Notes: a model not told the origin generated them from the sequence alone. DNA of 64,000 bases from Hydractinia symbiolongicarpus (GCF_029227915.1 NC_079885.1:3968001-4032000), one strand, 5' to 3'. Shown: positions 1 through 14,559, numbered from the stretch's first letter. Made by a program: numbers and translations.

Positions 1-751
1 TATCGCTTTTAACAGTGAAACGATTGACTGTGGGACTTAATTGAAGTGATTCTGGACTGTGACCTTATAAATGTGATAAATGAGCCAATTGGACTCCAAG
101 AAATAACATTTTTCTTAATTTGACATGATTGCTGCAACTCAGCGATTACGCTCGGCCCAATGGTAGCGCTTCACTTAATAATTTAGATAAAATAAGACAT
201 TTTTTACTGTTGGACCAATCCTAGACGTTAGCGCACACTGAAGAAATAGAGACAGTTTTAAATACTACATTTCATTGACTTTCTAACGGTATCAGTCCGT
301 TCTAACTACAACGGTTGCGTCACATATTCGTACCAACAAGTACTTAATGATTTTTTTCCGATATTACTAGGCTGCATTGCTTTTAACAGTGAAAGGATTG
401 ACTGTGGGACTTAATTGAACTGATTTTGGACTTTGACCTCATAAATGTGATAAATGAGACAACTGGACCCAAGGAATAACATTCTTCTTAATTTGACATG
501 ATTGCTAGTATTTACCGATTCGCTGGGCGCTGTGGTAGCGTTTTATTTAAAAGTTTAGATAAATAAGTTATTTTGTACTGTGGGACCAAACCTAGCCGTG
601 AGCGCGCGTTGAAGAAATAGAAACATTTTCAAAAACTACATTTCATTGACTTTCTAACGGTATCAATCCGTTTGAGTTACAACAGTTGCGTCACATGTTC
701 GTACCAACATGTATTTAGTGATTTGTTTCTTATATTACTAAGTTGTATCGC

Positions 752-1125
752 TTTTAACAGTGAAACGATTGACTGTGGGACTTAATTGAAGTGATTCTGG
801 ACTGTGACCTTATAAATGTGATAAATGAGCCAATTGAACTCCAAGGAACAACATTCTTCTTAATTTGACATGATTGCCGGAACTCAGCAATTACACTGGG
901 CGTTGTGGTAGCACTTCATTTAAAAATTTATATAAAATAAGTCATTTTTAACTATGGGACAAATCCTGGCCGTTATCGCGCGCTAAAGAAAGAGAGACAG
1001 TTTTAAAAACTAAATTTCAATGACTTTCTAACGGTATCAATCCGCTTGAATTACAACGGTTGCGTCACATATTCGTACCAACATGTATTTAGTGATTTTT
1101 TTCCGAAATTACTAAGTTGAATTGC
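752..1125 (+). repeat. Example satellite monomer (374 bp), with landmarks
   Basis: One monomer taken as a reference. In order it holds: an ACAGT-N10-ACTGT dyad (757-776); the AT-rich block TTATATAAAATAA (928-940); an alternating GCGCGC box (978-983); AACGG (1030-1034) followed by a CCGCT that is CCGTT in other monomers, making an AACGG-N7-CCGTT dyad there; a second AACGG (1055-1059) running into TTGCGTCAC; and a T-run before CCGAAATT near the end. The start point is arbitrary because the array is circularly permutable. No known function can be assigned. The AACGG elements resemble Myb-type binding cores, which is only a resemblance. Confidence 0.85.
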
Positions 1126-3599
1126 TTTTAACAGTGAAACGATTGACTGTGGGACTTAATTGAAGTAACTTTGGACTGTGACCTTATAAATGTGATAAAT
1201 GAGCTAATTGAACTCCAAGGAATAACATTCTTCTTAATTTGACATGATTGCCGGAACTCAGCGATTACACTGGCCGTTGTGGTAGCACTTCATTTAAAAA
1301 TTTATATAAAATAAGTCATTTTTAACTATGGGACCAATCCTGGCCGTTATCTCGCGCTAAAGAAAGAGGGACAGTTTTAAAAACTAAATTTCAATGACTT
1401 TCTAACGGTATCAATCCGCTTGAATTACAATGGTTGCGTCACATATTCGTACCAACATGTATTTAGTGACTTTTTTCCGATATTACTAAGTTGTATTGCT
1501 TTTAACAGTGAAACGATTGACTCTGGGACTTACTGGAAGTAACTTTGGACTGTGACCTTATAAATGTGATAAGTGAGCCAACTGGACCCCAACAAATAAA
1601 ATTCTTCTTAATTTGACATGATTGCTGCAATTCAGCGATTACGCTCGGCCCAATGGTAGCGCTTCACTTAATAATTTAGATAAAATAGGACATTTTTTAC
1701 TGTGGGACCAAACCTAGCCGTGAGCGCACGTTGAAGAAATAGAAACATTTTCAAAAACTACATTTCATTGACTTTCTAACGGTGTCAATCCGTTTGAGTT
1801 AGAACAATTGCGTCACATGTTCGTACCAACATGTATTTAGTGATTTGTTTCCTATATTACTAAGTTGTATCGCTTTTAACAGTGAAACGATTGACTGTGG
1901 GATTTAATTGAAGTGATTCTGGACTGTGACCTTATAAATGTGATAAATGAGCCAATTGAACTCCAAGGAACAACATTCTTCTTAATTCGACATGATTGCC
2001 GAAACTCAGCGATTACTCTGGGCGTTGTGGTAGCACTTCATTTAAAAATTTATATAAAATAAGTCATTTTTAACTATGGGACCAATCCTGGCCGTTATCG
2101 CGCGCTAAAGAAAGAGAGACAGTTTTAAAAACTAAATTTTATTGACTTTCTAACGGTACCAATCCGCTTGAATTACAACGGTTGCGTCACATATTCGTAC
2201 CAACATGTATTTAGTGATTTTTTTCCGATATTACAAAGTTGTATCGCTTTTAACAGTGAAACGATTGACTCTGGGACTTAATTGAAGTAACTTTGGACTG
2301 TGACCTTATAAATGTGATAAATGAGCCAATTGAACTCCAAGGAATAACATTCTTCTTAATTTGACATGATTGCCGGAACTCAGCGATTACACTGGCCGTT
2401 GTGGTAGCACTTCATTTAAAAATTTATATAAAATAAGTCATTTTTAACTATGGGACAAATCCTGGCCGTTATCGCGCGCTAAAAAAAGAGAGACAGTTTT
2501 AAAAACTAAATTTCAGTGACTTTCTAACGGTATCAATCCGCTTAAATTACAACGGTTGCGTCACATATTCGTACCAACATGTATTTAGTGATTTTTTTCC
2601 GATATTACTAAGTTGTATCGCTTTTAACAGTGAAACGATTGACTCTGGGACTTACTGGAAGTAACTTTGGACAGTGACCTTATAAATGTGATAAGTGAGC
2701 CAAATGGACCCAAGAAATAAATATCTTCTTAATTTGACATGATTGCTGGAATTTACCGATTTCGCTGGGCGCTTTGGTATTACTTCATTTAAAAATTTAG
2801 ATAAATATGTCATTTCTTACTGTGGGACCAATCCTGGCTGTTAGCGCGCGTTAAAGAAATAGAGGCAGTTTCAAAAACTATATTTCAATGACTTTCTAAC
2901 GGTATCAGTCCGTTTGAGTTACAACGGTTGCGTCACATATTCTTACCAACATGTATTAAGTGATATTTTTCTGGTAATACTAGGTTGTATCGCTTTTAAC
3001 AGTGAAACGATTGACTGTGGGACTTAATTGAAGTGATTCTGTACTGTGACCTTATAAATGTGATAAATGAGCCAACTGGACTCCAAGGAATAACATTCTT
3101 TTTAATTTGACATGATTGCTGGAATTCAGCGATTACACTCGGCCCTATGGTAGCCCTTCACTTAAAAATTTATATAAAATAAGTCATTTTTTACTGTGGG
3201 ACCAATCCTGGCCGTTAGCACGCGCTGAAGAAAGAGAAACAGTTTTAAAAACTACATTTCATTGACTTTCTGACAGTGTCAATCCGTTTGAGTTACAACA
3301 GTTGCATCACGTATTCGTACCAACATGTATTTAGTGATATTTTTCTGGTAATACTAGGTTGTATCGCTTTTAACAGTGAAACGATTGACTGTGGGACTTA
3401 ATTGAACTGATTTTGAACTGTGACCTTATAAATGTGATAAGTGAGACAATTGGACCCAAGAAATAACACTTTTCTTAATTTGAATTGATTGCTGGAATTT
3501 ACCGATTTCACTGGGCGCTGTGGTAGCGCTTTATATAAAAGTTTAGATAAATAAGTCATTTTGTACTGTGGGACCAATCCTAGCCGTTAGCACGCGCTA

Positions 3600-6500
3600 A
3601 AGAAATAGAGACAGTTTTAAAAACTACATTTCAATGACTTTCTAACGGTATCAATCCGCTTGAGTTACAACAGTTGCGTCACATATTCGTACCAACATGT
3701 ATTTAGTGATATTTTTCTGGTAATACTAGGTTGTATCGCTTTTAACAGTGAAACGATTGACTGTGGGACTTAATTGAACTGATTTTGAACTGTGACCTTA
3801 TAAATGTGATAAGTGAGACAATTGGACCCAAGAAATAACACTCTTCTTAATTTGAATTGATTGCTGGAATTTACCGATTTCACTGGGCGCTGTGGTAGCG
3901 CTTTATATAAAAGTTTAGATAAATAAGTCATTTTGTACTGTGGGACCAATCCTAGCCGTTAGCACGCGCTAAAGAAATAGAGACAGTTTTAAAAACTACA
4001 TTTCAATGACTTTCTAACGGTATCAATCCGCTTGAGTTACAACAGTTGCGTCACATATTCGTAACAACATGTATTTAGTGATTTGTTTCCGATATTACTA
4101 AGTTGTATCGCTTTTAACAGTGAAACGATTGACTGTGGGTCTTAATTGAAGTAATTCTGGACTGTGACCTAATAAATGTGATAAATGAGCCAATTGGACT
4201 CCAAGAAATAACATTCTTCTTAATTTGACATGATTGCTGGAATTTACTGATTTCACTGGGCGCTGTGGTAGCGCTTTATATAAAAGTTTAGATAAATAAG
4301 TCATTTTGTACTGTGGGACCAATCCTAGCCGTTAGCACGCGCTGAAGAAATAGAAACATTTTCAAAAACTACATTTCATTGACTTTCTAACGGTGTCAAT
4401 CCGTTTGAGTTACAACAGTTGCGTCACGTATTTGTACCAACATGTACTTAGTGATTTTTTTCCGATATTACTAAGTTGTATCGCTTTTAACAGAGAAACG
4501 ATTGACTGTGGGACTTAATTGAAGTGATTCTGGACTGTGACCTTATACATGTGATAAATGAGCCAATTGAACTCCAAGGAATAACATTCTTCTTAATTTG
4601 ACATGATTGCCGGAACTCAGCGATTACACTGGGCGTTGTGGTAGCACTTCATTTAAAAATTTATATAAAATAAGTCATTTTTTATTGTGGGACCAATCCT
4701 GGCCGTTATCGCGCGCTAAAGAAATAGAGATAGCTTTAAAAACTAAATTTCAATGACTTTCTAACGGTATCAATCCGCTTGAATTACAACGGTTGCGTCA
4801 CATATTCGTACCAACATGTATTTAGTGATTTTTTTCCGATATTACTAAGTTGTATCGCTTTTAACAGTGAAACGATTGACTCTGGGACTTACTTGAAGTA
4901 ACTTTGGACTGTGACCTTATAAATGTGATAAGTGAGCCAAATGGACCCAAGAAATAACATTCTTCTTAATTTGACATGATTGCTGGAATTTACCGATTTC
5001 ACTTGGCACTGTGGTAGTACTTCATTTAAAAATTTAGATAAATATGTCATTTCTTACTGTGGGACCAATCCTGGCCGTTAGCGCGCGTTGAAGAAACAGA
5101 GGCAGTTTCAAAAACTACATTTCTTTGACTTTCTAACGGTGTCAATCCGCTTAAGTAACAACGGTTGCGTCACGTATTCGTACCAACATGTATTTAGTGA
5201 TTTATTTCCGATATTACTCAGTTGTATTGCTTTTGACAGTGAAACGATTGACTGTGGGACCTAATTGAAGTGATTCTGGACTGTGACGTTATAAATGTGA
5301 TAAATGAGCCAATTGAACTCCAAGGAATGACATTCTTCTTAATTTGACATGATTGCCGGAACTCAGCGATTACACTGGGCGTTGTGGTAGCACTTCATTT
5401 AAAAATTTATATAAAATAAATCATTTTTTACTGTGGGACCAATCCTGGCCGTTATCGCGCGCTAAATAAATAGAGACAGTTTTAAAAACTAAATTTCAAT
5501 GACTTTCTAACGGTATCAATCCGCTTGAATTACAACGGTTGCGTCACATATTCGTACCAACATGTATTTAGTGATTTTTTTCCGATATTACTAAGTTGTA
5601 TCGCTTTTAACAGTGAAACGATTGACTCTGGGACTTACTTGAAGTAACTTTGGACTGTGACCTTATAAATGTGATAAGTGAGCCAAATGGACCCAAGGAA
5701 CAACATTCTTCTTAATTTGACATGATTGCCGGAACTCAGCGATTACACTGGGCGTTGTGGTAGCCCTTCATTTAAAAATTTAGATAAATAAGTCATTTCA
5801 TACTGTAGGACCAATCCTATCCGTCATCGCGCGCTAAAGAAATAGAGACAGTTTTAAAAACTACATTTCAATGACTTTCTAACGGTATCAATCCGCTTGA
5901 GTTACAACGGTTGCGTCACATATTCGTACCAACATGTATTTAGTGATATTTTTCTGGTAATACTAGGTTGTATCGCTTTTAACAGTGAAACGATTGACTG
6001 TGGGACTTAATTGAACTGATTTTGAACTGTGACCTTATAAATGTGATAAGTGAGAAAATTGGACCCAAGAAATAACACTCTTCTTAATTTGAATTGATTG
6101 CTGGAATTTACCGATTTCACTGGGCGCTGTGGTAGCGCTTTATATAAAAGTTTAGATAAATAAGTCATTTTGTACTGTGGGACCAATCCTAGCCGTTAGC
6201 ACGCGCTAAAGAAATAGAGACAGTTTTAAAAACTACATTTCAATGACTTTCTAACGGTATCAATCCGCTTGAGTTACAACAGTTGCGTCACATATTCGTA
6301 CCAACATGTATTTAGTGATATTTTTCTGGTAATACTAGGTTGTATCGCTTTTAACAGTGAAACGATTGACTGTGGGTCTTAATTGAAGTAATTCTGGACT
6401 GTGACCTAATAAATGTGATAAATGAGCCAATTCGACTCCAAGAAATAACATTCTTCTTAATTTGACATGATTGCTGGAATTTACTGATTTCACTGGGCGC

Positions 6501-7927
6501 TGTGGTAGCGCTTTATATAAAAGTTTAGATAAATAAGTCATTTTGTACTGTGGGACCAATCCTAGCCGTTAGCACGCGCTGAAGAAATAGAAACTTTTTC
6601 AAAAACTACATTTCATTGACTTTCTAACGGTGTCAATCCGTTTGAGTTACAACAGTTGCGTCACGTATTTGTACCAACATGTACTTAGTGATTTTTTTCC
6701 GATATTACTAAGTTGTATCGCTTTTAACAGAGAAACGATTGACTGTGGGACTTAATTGAAGTGATTCTGGACTGTGACCTTATACATGTGATAAATGAGC
6801 CAATTGAACTCCAAGGAATAACATTCTTCTTAATTTGACATGATTGCCGGAACTCAGCGATTACACTGGGCGTTGTGGTAGCACTTCATTTAAAAATTTA
6901 TATAAAATAAGTCATTTTTTATTGTGGGACCAATCCTGGCCGTTATCGCGCGCTAAAGAAATAGAGATAGCTTTAAAAACTAAATTCCAATGACTTTCTA
7001 ACGGTATCAATCCGCTTGAATTACAACGGTTGCGTCACATATTCGTACCAACATGTATTTAGTGATTTTTTTCCGATATTACTAAGTTGTATCGCTTTTA
7101 ACAGTGAAACGATTGACTCTGGGACTTACTTGAAGTAACTTTGGACTGTGACCTTATAAATGTGATAAGTGAGGCAAATGGACCCAAGAAATAACATTCT
7201 TCTTAATTTCACATGATTGCTGGAATTTACCGATTTCACTTGGCGCTGTGGTAGTACTTCATTTAAAAATTTAGATAAATATGTCATTTCTTACTGTGGG
7301 ACCAATCCTGGCCGTTAGCGCGCGTTGAAGAAACAGAGGCAGTTTCAAAAACTACATTTCTTTGACTTTCTAAGGGTGTCAATCCGCTTAAGTAACAACG
7401 GTTGCGTCACGTATTCGTACCAACATGTATTTAGTGATTTATTTCCGATATTACTCAGTTGTATTGCTTTTGACAGTGAAACGATTGACTGTGGGACCTA
7501 ATTGAAGTGATTCTGGACTGTGACGTTATAAATGTGATAAATGAGCCAATTGAACTCCAAGGAATGACATTCTTCTTAATTTGACATGATTGCCGGAACT
7601 CAGCGATTACACTGGGCGTTGTGGTAGCACTTCATTTAAAAATTTATATAAAATAAATCATTTTTTACTGTGGGACCAATCCTGGCCGTTATCGCGCGCT
7701 AAATAAATAGAGACAGTTTTAAAAACTAAATTTCAATGACTTTCTAACGGTATCAATCCGCTTGAATTACAACGGTTGCGTCACATATTCGTACCAACAT
7801 GTATTTAGTGATTTTTTTCCGATATTACTAAGTTGTATCGCTTTTAACAGTGAAACGATTGACTCTGGGACTTACTTGAAGTAACTTTGGACTGTGACCT
7901 TATAAATGTGATAAGTGAGCCAAATGG
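3600..7927 (+). repeat. Tandem duplication of a six-monomer block (2,237-bp offset)
   Basis: Sequence from about 3600 to 5690 recurs at about 5837 to 7927 with a constant offset of 2,237 bp, six monomers. Private markers keep this offset: 'cagagaaacg' at 4491 and 6728, 'gttgtattgc' at 5221 and 7458, and 'gattgactct' at 4874 and 7111. Outside those limits the two copies fall back to ordinary monomer divergence. This is a higher-order repeat of two copies, made by one recent unequal exchange or duplication. Confidence 0.85.
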
Positions 7928-8899
7928 ACCCAAGAAATAACATTCTTCTTAATTTGACATGATTGCTGGAATTTACCGATTTCACTTGGCGCTGTGGTAG
8001 TACTTCATTTAAAAATTTAGATAAATATGTCATTTCTTACTGTGGGACCAATCCTGGCCGTTAGCGCGCGTTGAAGAAACAGAGACAGTTTTAAAAACTA
8101 AATTTCAATAACTTTCTAACGGTATCAATCCGCTTGAATTACAACGGTTGCGTCACATATTCGTACCAACATGTATTAAGTGATATTTTTCTGGTAATAC
8201 TAGGTTGTATCGCTTTTAACAGTGAAACGATTGACTGTGGGACTTAATTGAACTGATTTTGGACTGTGACTTTATAAATGTGATAAGTGAGACAATTGGA
8301 CCCAAGAAATAACATTCTTCTTAATTTGACATGATTACTGGAATTTACCGATTTCACAGGGCGCTGTGGTAGCACTTCATTTAAAAATTTAGATAAATAA
8401 GTCATTTCTTACTGTAGGACCAATCCTAGCCGTTATCGCGCGCTAAAGAAATAGACACAGTTTTAAAAACTACATTTCAATGACTTTCTAACGGTATCAA
8501 TCCGCTTGAGTTACAACGGTTGCGTCACATATTCGTACCAACATGTATTTAGTGATATTTTTCTGGTAATACTAGGTTGTATCGCTTTTAACAGTGAAAC
8601 GATTGACTGTGGGACTTAATTGAACTGATTTTGAACTGTGATCTTATAAATGTGATAAGTGAGACAATTGGACCCAAGAAATAACACTCTTCTTAATTTG
8701 ACATGATTGCTGGAATTTACCGATTTCACTGGGCGCTGTGGTAGCGCTTTATATAAAAGTTTAGATAAATAAGTCATTTTGTACTGCGGGACCAATCCTA
8801 GCCGGTAGCACGCGCTGAAGAAATAGAAACATTTTCAAAAACTACATTTCATTGACTTTCTAATGGTGTCAATCTGTTTGAGTTACAACAGTTGCGTCA

Positions 8900-9838
8900 C
8901 GTATTCGTACCAACATGTACTTAGTGATTTTTTTCCGATATTACTAAGTTGTATCGCTGTGGGACTTAATTGAAGTGATTCTAGACTGTGACCTTATAAA
9001 TGTGATAAATGAGCCAATTGAACTCCAAGGAATAACATTCTTCTTAGTTTGACATGATTGCCGGAACTCAGCGATTACACTGGGCGTTGTGGTAGCACTT
9101 CATTTAAAAATTTATATAAAATAAATCATTTTTTACTGTGGGACCAATCCTGGCCGTTATCGCGCGCTAAATAAATAGAGACAGTTTTAAAAACTAAATT
9201 TCAATGACTTTCTAACGGTATCAATCCGCTTGAATTACAACGGTTGCGTCACATATTCGTACCAACATGTATTTAGTGATTTTTTTCCGATATTACTAAG
9301 TTGTATCGCTTTTAACAGTGAAACGATTGACTCTGGGACTTACTTGAAGTAACTTTGGACTGTGACCTTATAAATGTGATAAGTGAGCCAAATGGACCCA
9401 AGAAATAACATTCTTCTTAATTTGACATGATTGCTGGAATTTACCGATTTCACTTGGCGCTGTGGTAGTACTTCATTTAAAAATTTAGATAAATATGTCA
9501 TTTCTTACTGTGGGACCAATCCTGGCCGTTAGCGCGCGTTGAAGAAACAGACACAGTTTTAAAAACTACATTTCAATGACTTTCTAACGGTATCAATCCG
9601 CTTGAGTTACAACGGTTGCGTCACATATTCGTACCAACATGTACTTAGTGATTTTTTTCCGATATTACTAAGTTGTATCGCTGTGGGACTTAATTGAAGT
9701 GATTCTAGACTGTGACCTTATAAATGTGATAAATGAGCCAATTGAACTCCAAGGAATAACATTCTTCTTAGTTTGACATGATTGCCGGAACTCAGCGATT
9801 ACACTGGGCGTTGTGGTAGCACTTCATTTAAAAATTTA
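8900..9838 (+). repeat. Dimer-spaced pair sharing a 22-bp deletion
   Basis: The monomers at 8951 and 9675 both read GTATCGCTGTGGG, missing the same 22 bases (the end of the TTTTAACAG segment through the first half of GACTGT) found in all neighbours. They also share the private variant 'cttagtttgacatg'. The shared stretches are about 8900-9114 and 9624-9838, 724 bp apart, which is two monomers less 22 bp. The deletion arose once and was copied. Confidence 0.8.
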
Positions 9839-11002
9839 GATAAATAAGCCATTTCTTACTGTAGGACCAATCCTAGCCGTCATCGCGCGCTAAAGAAATA
9901 GAGACCGTTTTAAAAACTACATTTCAATGACTTTCTAACGGTATCAATCCACTTGAGTTACAACGGTTGCGTCACATATTCGTACCAACATGTATTTAGT
10001 GATATTTTTCTGGTAATACTAGGTTGTATCGCTTTTAACAGTGAAACGATTGACTGTGGGACTTAATTGAACTGATTTTAAACTGTGACCTTATAAATGT
10101 GATAAGTGAGACAATTGGAACCAAGAAATAACACTCTTCTTAATTTGACATGATTGCTGGAATTTACCGATTTCACTGGGCGCTGTGGTAGCGCTTTATA
10201 TAAAAGTTTAGATAAATAAGTCATTTTGTACTGTGGGACCAATCCTAGCTGTTAGCACGCGCTGAAGAAATAGAAACATTTTCAAAAACAACATTTCATT
10301 GACTTTCTAACGGTGTCACTCCGCTTGAATTACAACGGTTGCGTCACATATTCGTACCAACATGGCTTAAGTGATATTTTTCTGGTAATACTAGGTTGTA
10401 TCGCTTTTAACAGTGAAACGATTGACTGTGGGACTTAATTGAACTGATTTTGGACTGTGACTTTATAAATGTGATAAGTGAGACAATTGGACCCAAGAAA
10501 TAACATTCTTCTTAATTTGACATGATAACTGGAATTTACCGATTTCACAGGGCGCTGTGGTAGCACTTCATTTAAAAATTTAGATAAATAAGTCATTTCT
10601 TTCTGTAGGACCAATCCTAGCCGTTATCGCGCGCTAAAGAAATAGAGACAGTTTTAAAAACTACATTTCAATTACTTTCTAACGGTATCAATCCGCTTGA
10701 GTTACAACGGTTGCGTCACATATTCGTACCAACATGTATTTAGTGATTTGTTTCCGATATTACTAAGTTGTATCGCTTTTAACAGTGAAACGATTGACTG
10801 TGGGACTTAATTGAAGTAATTCTGGACTGTGACCTAATAAATGTGATAAATGAGCCAATTGGACTCCAAGAAATAACATTCTTCTTAATTTGACATGATT
10901 GCTGGAATTTACTGATTTCACTGGGCGCTGTGGTAGCGCTTTATATAAAAGTTTAGATAAATAAGTCATTTTGTACTGTGGGACCAATCCTAGCCGTTAG
11001 CA

Positions 11003-13907
11003 CGCGTTGAAGAAACAGAGGCAGTTTCAAAAACTACATTTCATTGAATTTCTAACGGTGTCAATCCGCTTAAGTAACAACGGTTGCGTCACGTATTCGT
11101 ACCAACATGTATTTAGTGATTTATTTCCGATATTACTCAGTTGTATTGCTTTTGACAGTGAAACGATTGACTGTGGGACCTAATTGAAGTGATTCTGGAC
11201 TGTGACCTTATAAATGTGATAAATGAGCCAATTGAACTCCAAGGAATGACATTCTTCTTAATTTGACATGATTGCCGGAACTCAGCGATTACACTGGGCG
11301 TTGTGGTAGCACTTCATTTAAAAATGTATATAAAATAAGTCATTTTTTACTGTGGGACCAATCCTGGCCGTTATCGCGCGCTAAATAAATAGAGACAGTT
11401 TTAAAAACTAAATTTCAATGACTTTCTAACGGTATCAATCCGCTTGAATTACAACGGTTGCGTCACATATTCGTACCAACATGTATTTAGTGATTTTTTT
11501 CCGATATTACTAAGTTGTATCGCTTTTAACAGTGAAACGATTGACTCTGGGACTTACTTGAAGTAACTTTGGACTGTGACCTTGTAAATGTGATAAGTGA
11601 GCCAAATGGACCCAAGAAATAACATTCTTCTTAATTTGACATGATTGCTGGAATTTACCGATTTCACTTAGCGCTGTGGTAGTACTTCATTTAAAAATTT
11701 AGATAAATATGTCATTTCTTACTGTGGGACCAATCCTGGCCGTTAGCGCGCGATGAAGAAACAGAGGCAGTTTCAAAAACTACATTTCATTGACTTTCTA
11801 ACGGTGTCAATCCGCTTAAGTAACAACGGTTGCGTCACGTATTCGTACCAACATGTATTTAGTGATTTATTTCCGATATTACTCAGTTGTATTGCTTTTG
11901 ACAGTGAAACGATTGACTGTGGGACCTAATTGAAGTGATTCTGGACTGTGACCTTATAAATGTGATAAATGAGCCAATTGAACTCCAAGGAATGATATTC
12001 TTCTTAATTTGACATGATTGCCGGAACTCAGCGATTACACTGAGCGCTGTGGTAGCGCTTTATATAAAAGTTTAGATAAATAAGTCATTTTGTACTGTGG
12101 GACCAATCCTAGCCGTTAGCACGCACTGAAGAAATAGAAACATTTTTAAAAACTACATTTCATTGACTTTCTAACGGTGTCAATCCGTTTGAGTTACAAC
12201 AGTTGCGTCACGTATTCGTACCAACATGTACTTAGTGATTTTTTTCCGATATTACTAAGTTGTATCGCTTTTAACAAAGAAACGATTGACTGTGGGACTT
12301 AATTGAAGTGATTCTGGACTGTGACCTTATACATGTGATAAATGAGCCAATTGAACTCCAAGGAATAACATTCTTCTTAATTTGACATGATTGCAAGAAC
12401 TCAGCGATTACACTGGGCGTTGTGGTAGCACTTCATTTAAAAATTTACATAAAATAAGTCATTTTTTATTGTGGGACCAATCCTGGCCGTTATCGCGCGC
12501 TAAAGAAATAGAGACAGCTTTAAAAACTAAATTTCAATGACTTTCTAACGGTATCAATCCGCTTGAATTACAACGGTTGCGTCACATATTCGTACCAACA
12601 TGTATTTAGTGATTTTTTTCCGATATTACTAAGTTGTATCGCTTTTAACAGTGAAACGATTGACTCTGGGACTTACTTGAAGTAACTTTGGACTGTGACC
12701 TTATAAATGTGATAAGTGAGCCAAATGGACCCAAGAAATAACATTCTTCTTAATTTGACATGATTGCTGGAATTTACCGATTTCACTTGGCGCTGTGGTA
12801 GTACTTCATTTAAAAATTTAGATAAATATGTCATTTCTTACTGTGGGACCAATCCTGGCCGTTAGCGCGCGTTGAAGAAACAGAGGCAGTTTCAAAAACT
12901 ACATTTCATTGAATTTCTAACGGTGTCAATCCGCTTAAGTAACAACGGTTGCGTCACGTATTCGTACCAACATGTATTTAGTGATTTATTTCCGATATTA
13001 CTCAGTTGTATTGCTTTTGACAGTGAAACGATTGACTGTGGGACCTAATTGAAGTGACTCTGGACTGTGACCTTATAAATGTGATAAATGAGCCAATTGA
13101 ACTCCAAGGAATGACATTCTTCTTAATTTGACATGATTGCCGGAACTCAGCGATTACACTGGGCGTTGTGGTAGCACTTCATTTAAAAATGTATATAAAA
13201 TAAGTCATTTTTTACTGTGGGACCAATCCTGGCCGTTATCGCGCGCTAAATAAATAGAGACAGTTTTAAAAACTAAATTTCAATGACTTTCTAACGGTAT
13301 CAATCCGCTTGAATTACAACGGTTGCGTCACATATTCGTACCAACATGTATTTAGTGATTTTTTTCCGATATTACTAAGTTGTATCGCTTTTAACAGTGA
13401 AACGATTGACTCTGGGACTTACTTGAAGTAACTTTGGACTGTGACCTTGTAAATGTGATAAGTGAGCCAAATGGACCCAAGAAATAACATTCTTCTTAAT
13501 TTGACATGATTGCTGGAATTTACCGATTTCACTTAGCGCTGTGGTAGTACTTCATTTAAAAATTTAGATAAATATGTCATTTCTTACTGTGGGACCAATC
13601 CTGGCCGTTAGCGCGCGATGAAGAAACAGAGGCAGTTTCAAAAACTACATTTCATTGACTTTCTAACGGTGTCAATCCGCTTAAGTAACAACGGTTGCGT
13701 CACGTATTCGTACCAACATGTATTTAGTGATTTATTTCCGATATTACTCAGTTGTATTGCTTTTGACAGTGAAACGATTGACTGTGGGACCTAATTGAAG
13801 TGATTCTGGACTGTGACCTTATAAATGTGATAAATGAGCCAATTGAACTCCAAGGAATGATATTCTTCTTAATTTGACATGATTGCCGGAACTCAGCGAT
13901 TACACTG
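11003..13907 (+). repeat. Duplication of a monomer block at a five-monomer offset (1,865 bp)
   Basis: About 11003-12042 matches about 12868-13907 at a constant 1,865-bp offset. Shared private markers include 'cattgaatttc' (in place of 'cattgacttc'-type sequence), 'ggaatgatattc', and TATTACTCAG at 11131/12996 and 11877/13742. At 12043 the first copy switches to the other monomer type (GAGCGCTGTGG), while the second keeps GGGCGTTGTGG, marking the edge. Confidence 0.8.
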
Positions 13908-14559
13908 GGCGTTGTGGTAGCACTTTATTTAAAAATTTATATAAAATAAGTCATTTTTTACTGTGGGACCAATCCTGGCCGTTATCGCGCGCTAAATAAA
14001 TAGAGACAGTTTTAAAAACTAATTTTCAATGACTTTCTAACGGTATCAATCCGCTTGAATTACAACGGTTGCGTCACATATTCGTACCAACATGTATTTA
14101 GTGATTTTTTTCCGATATTACTAAGTTGTATCGCTTTTAACAGTGAAACGATTGACTCTGGGACTTACTTGAAGTAACTTTGGACTGTGACCTTATATAT
14201 GTGATAAGTGAGCCAAATGGACCAAGAAATAACATTCTTCTTAATTTGACATGATTGCTGGAATTTACCGATTTCACTTGGGGCTGTGGTAGTTCTTCAT
14301 TTAAAAATTTAGATAAATATGTCATTTCTTACTGTGGGACCAATCCTGGCCGTTAGCGCGCGTTAAAGAAACAGAGGCAGTTTCAAAAGCTAGATTTCAA
14401 TGACTTTCTAACGGTATCAGTCCGTTTGAGTTACAACGGTTGCGTCACATATTCGTACCAACATGTATTAAGTGATATTTTTCTGGTAATACTAGGTTGT
14501 ATCGCTTTTAAAAGTGAAACGATTGACTGTGGGACTTAATTGAACTGATTTTAGACTGT

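Noticed and set aside
928-940. TATATAAAA in the monomer as a promoter
   Set aside because: The block changes between TATATAAAATAA, TAGATAAAATAA and TAGATAAATAAG in different monomers, and no transcript start, gene or RNA is associated with it.
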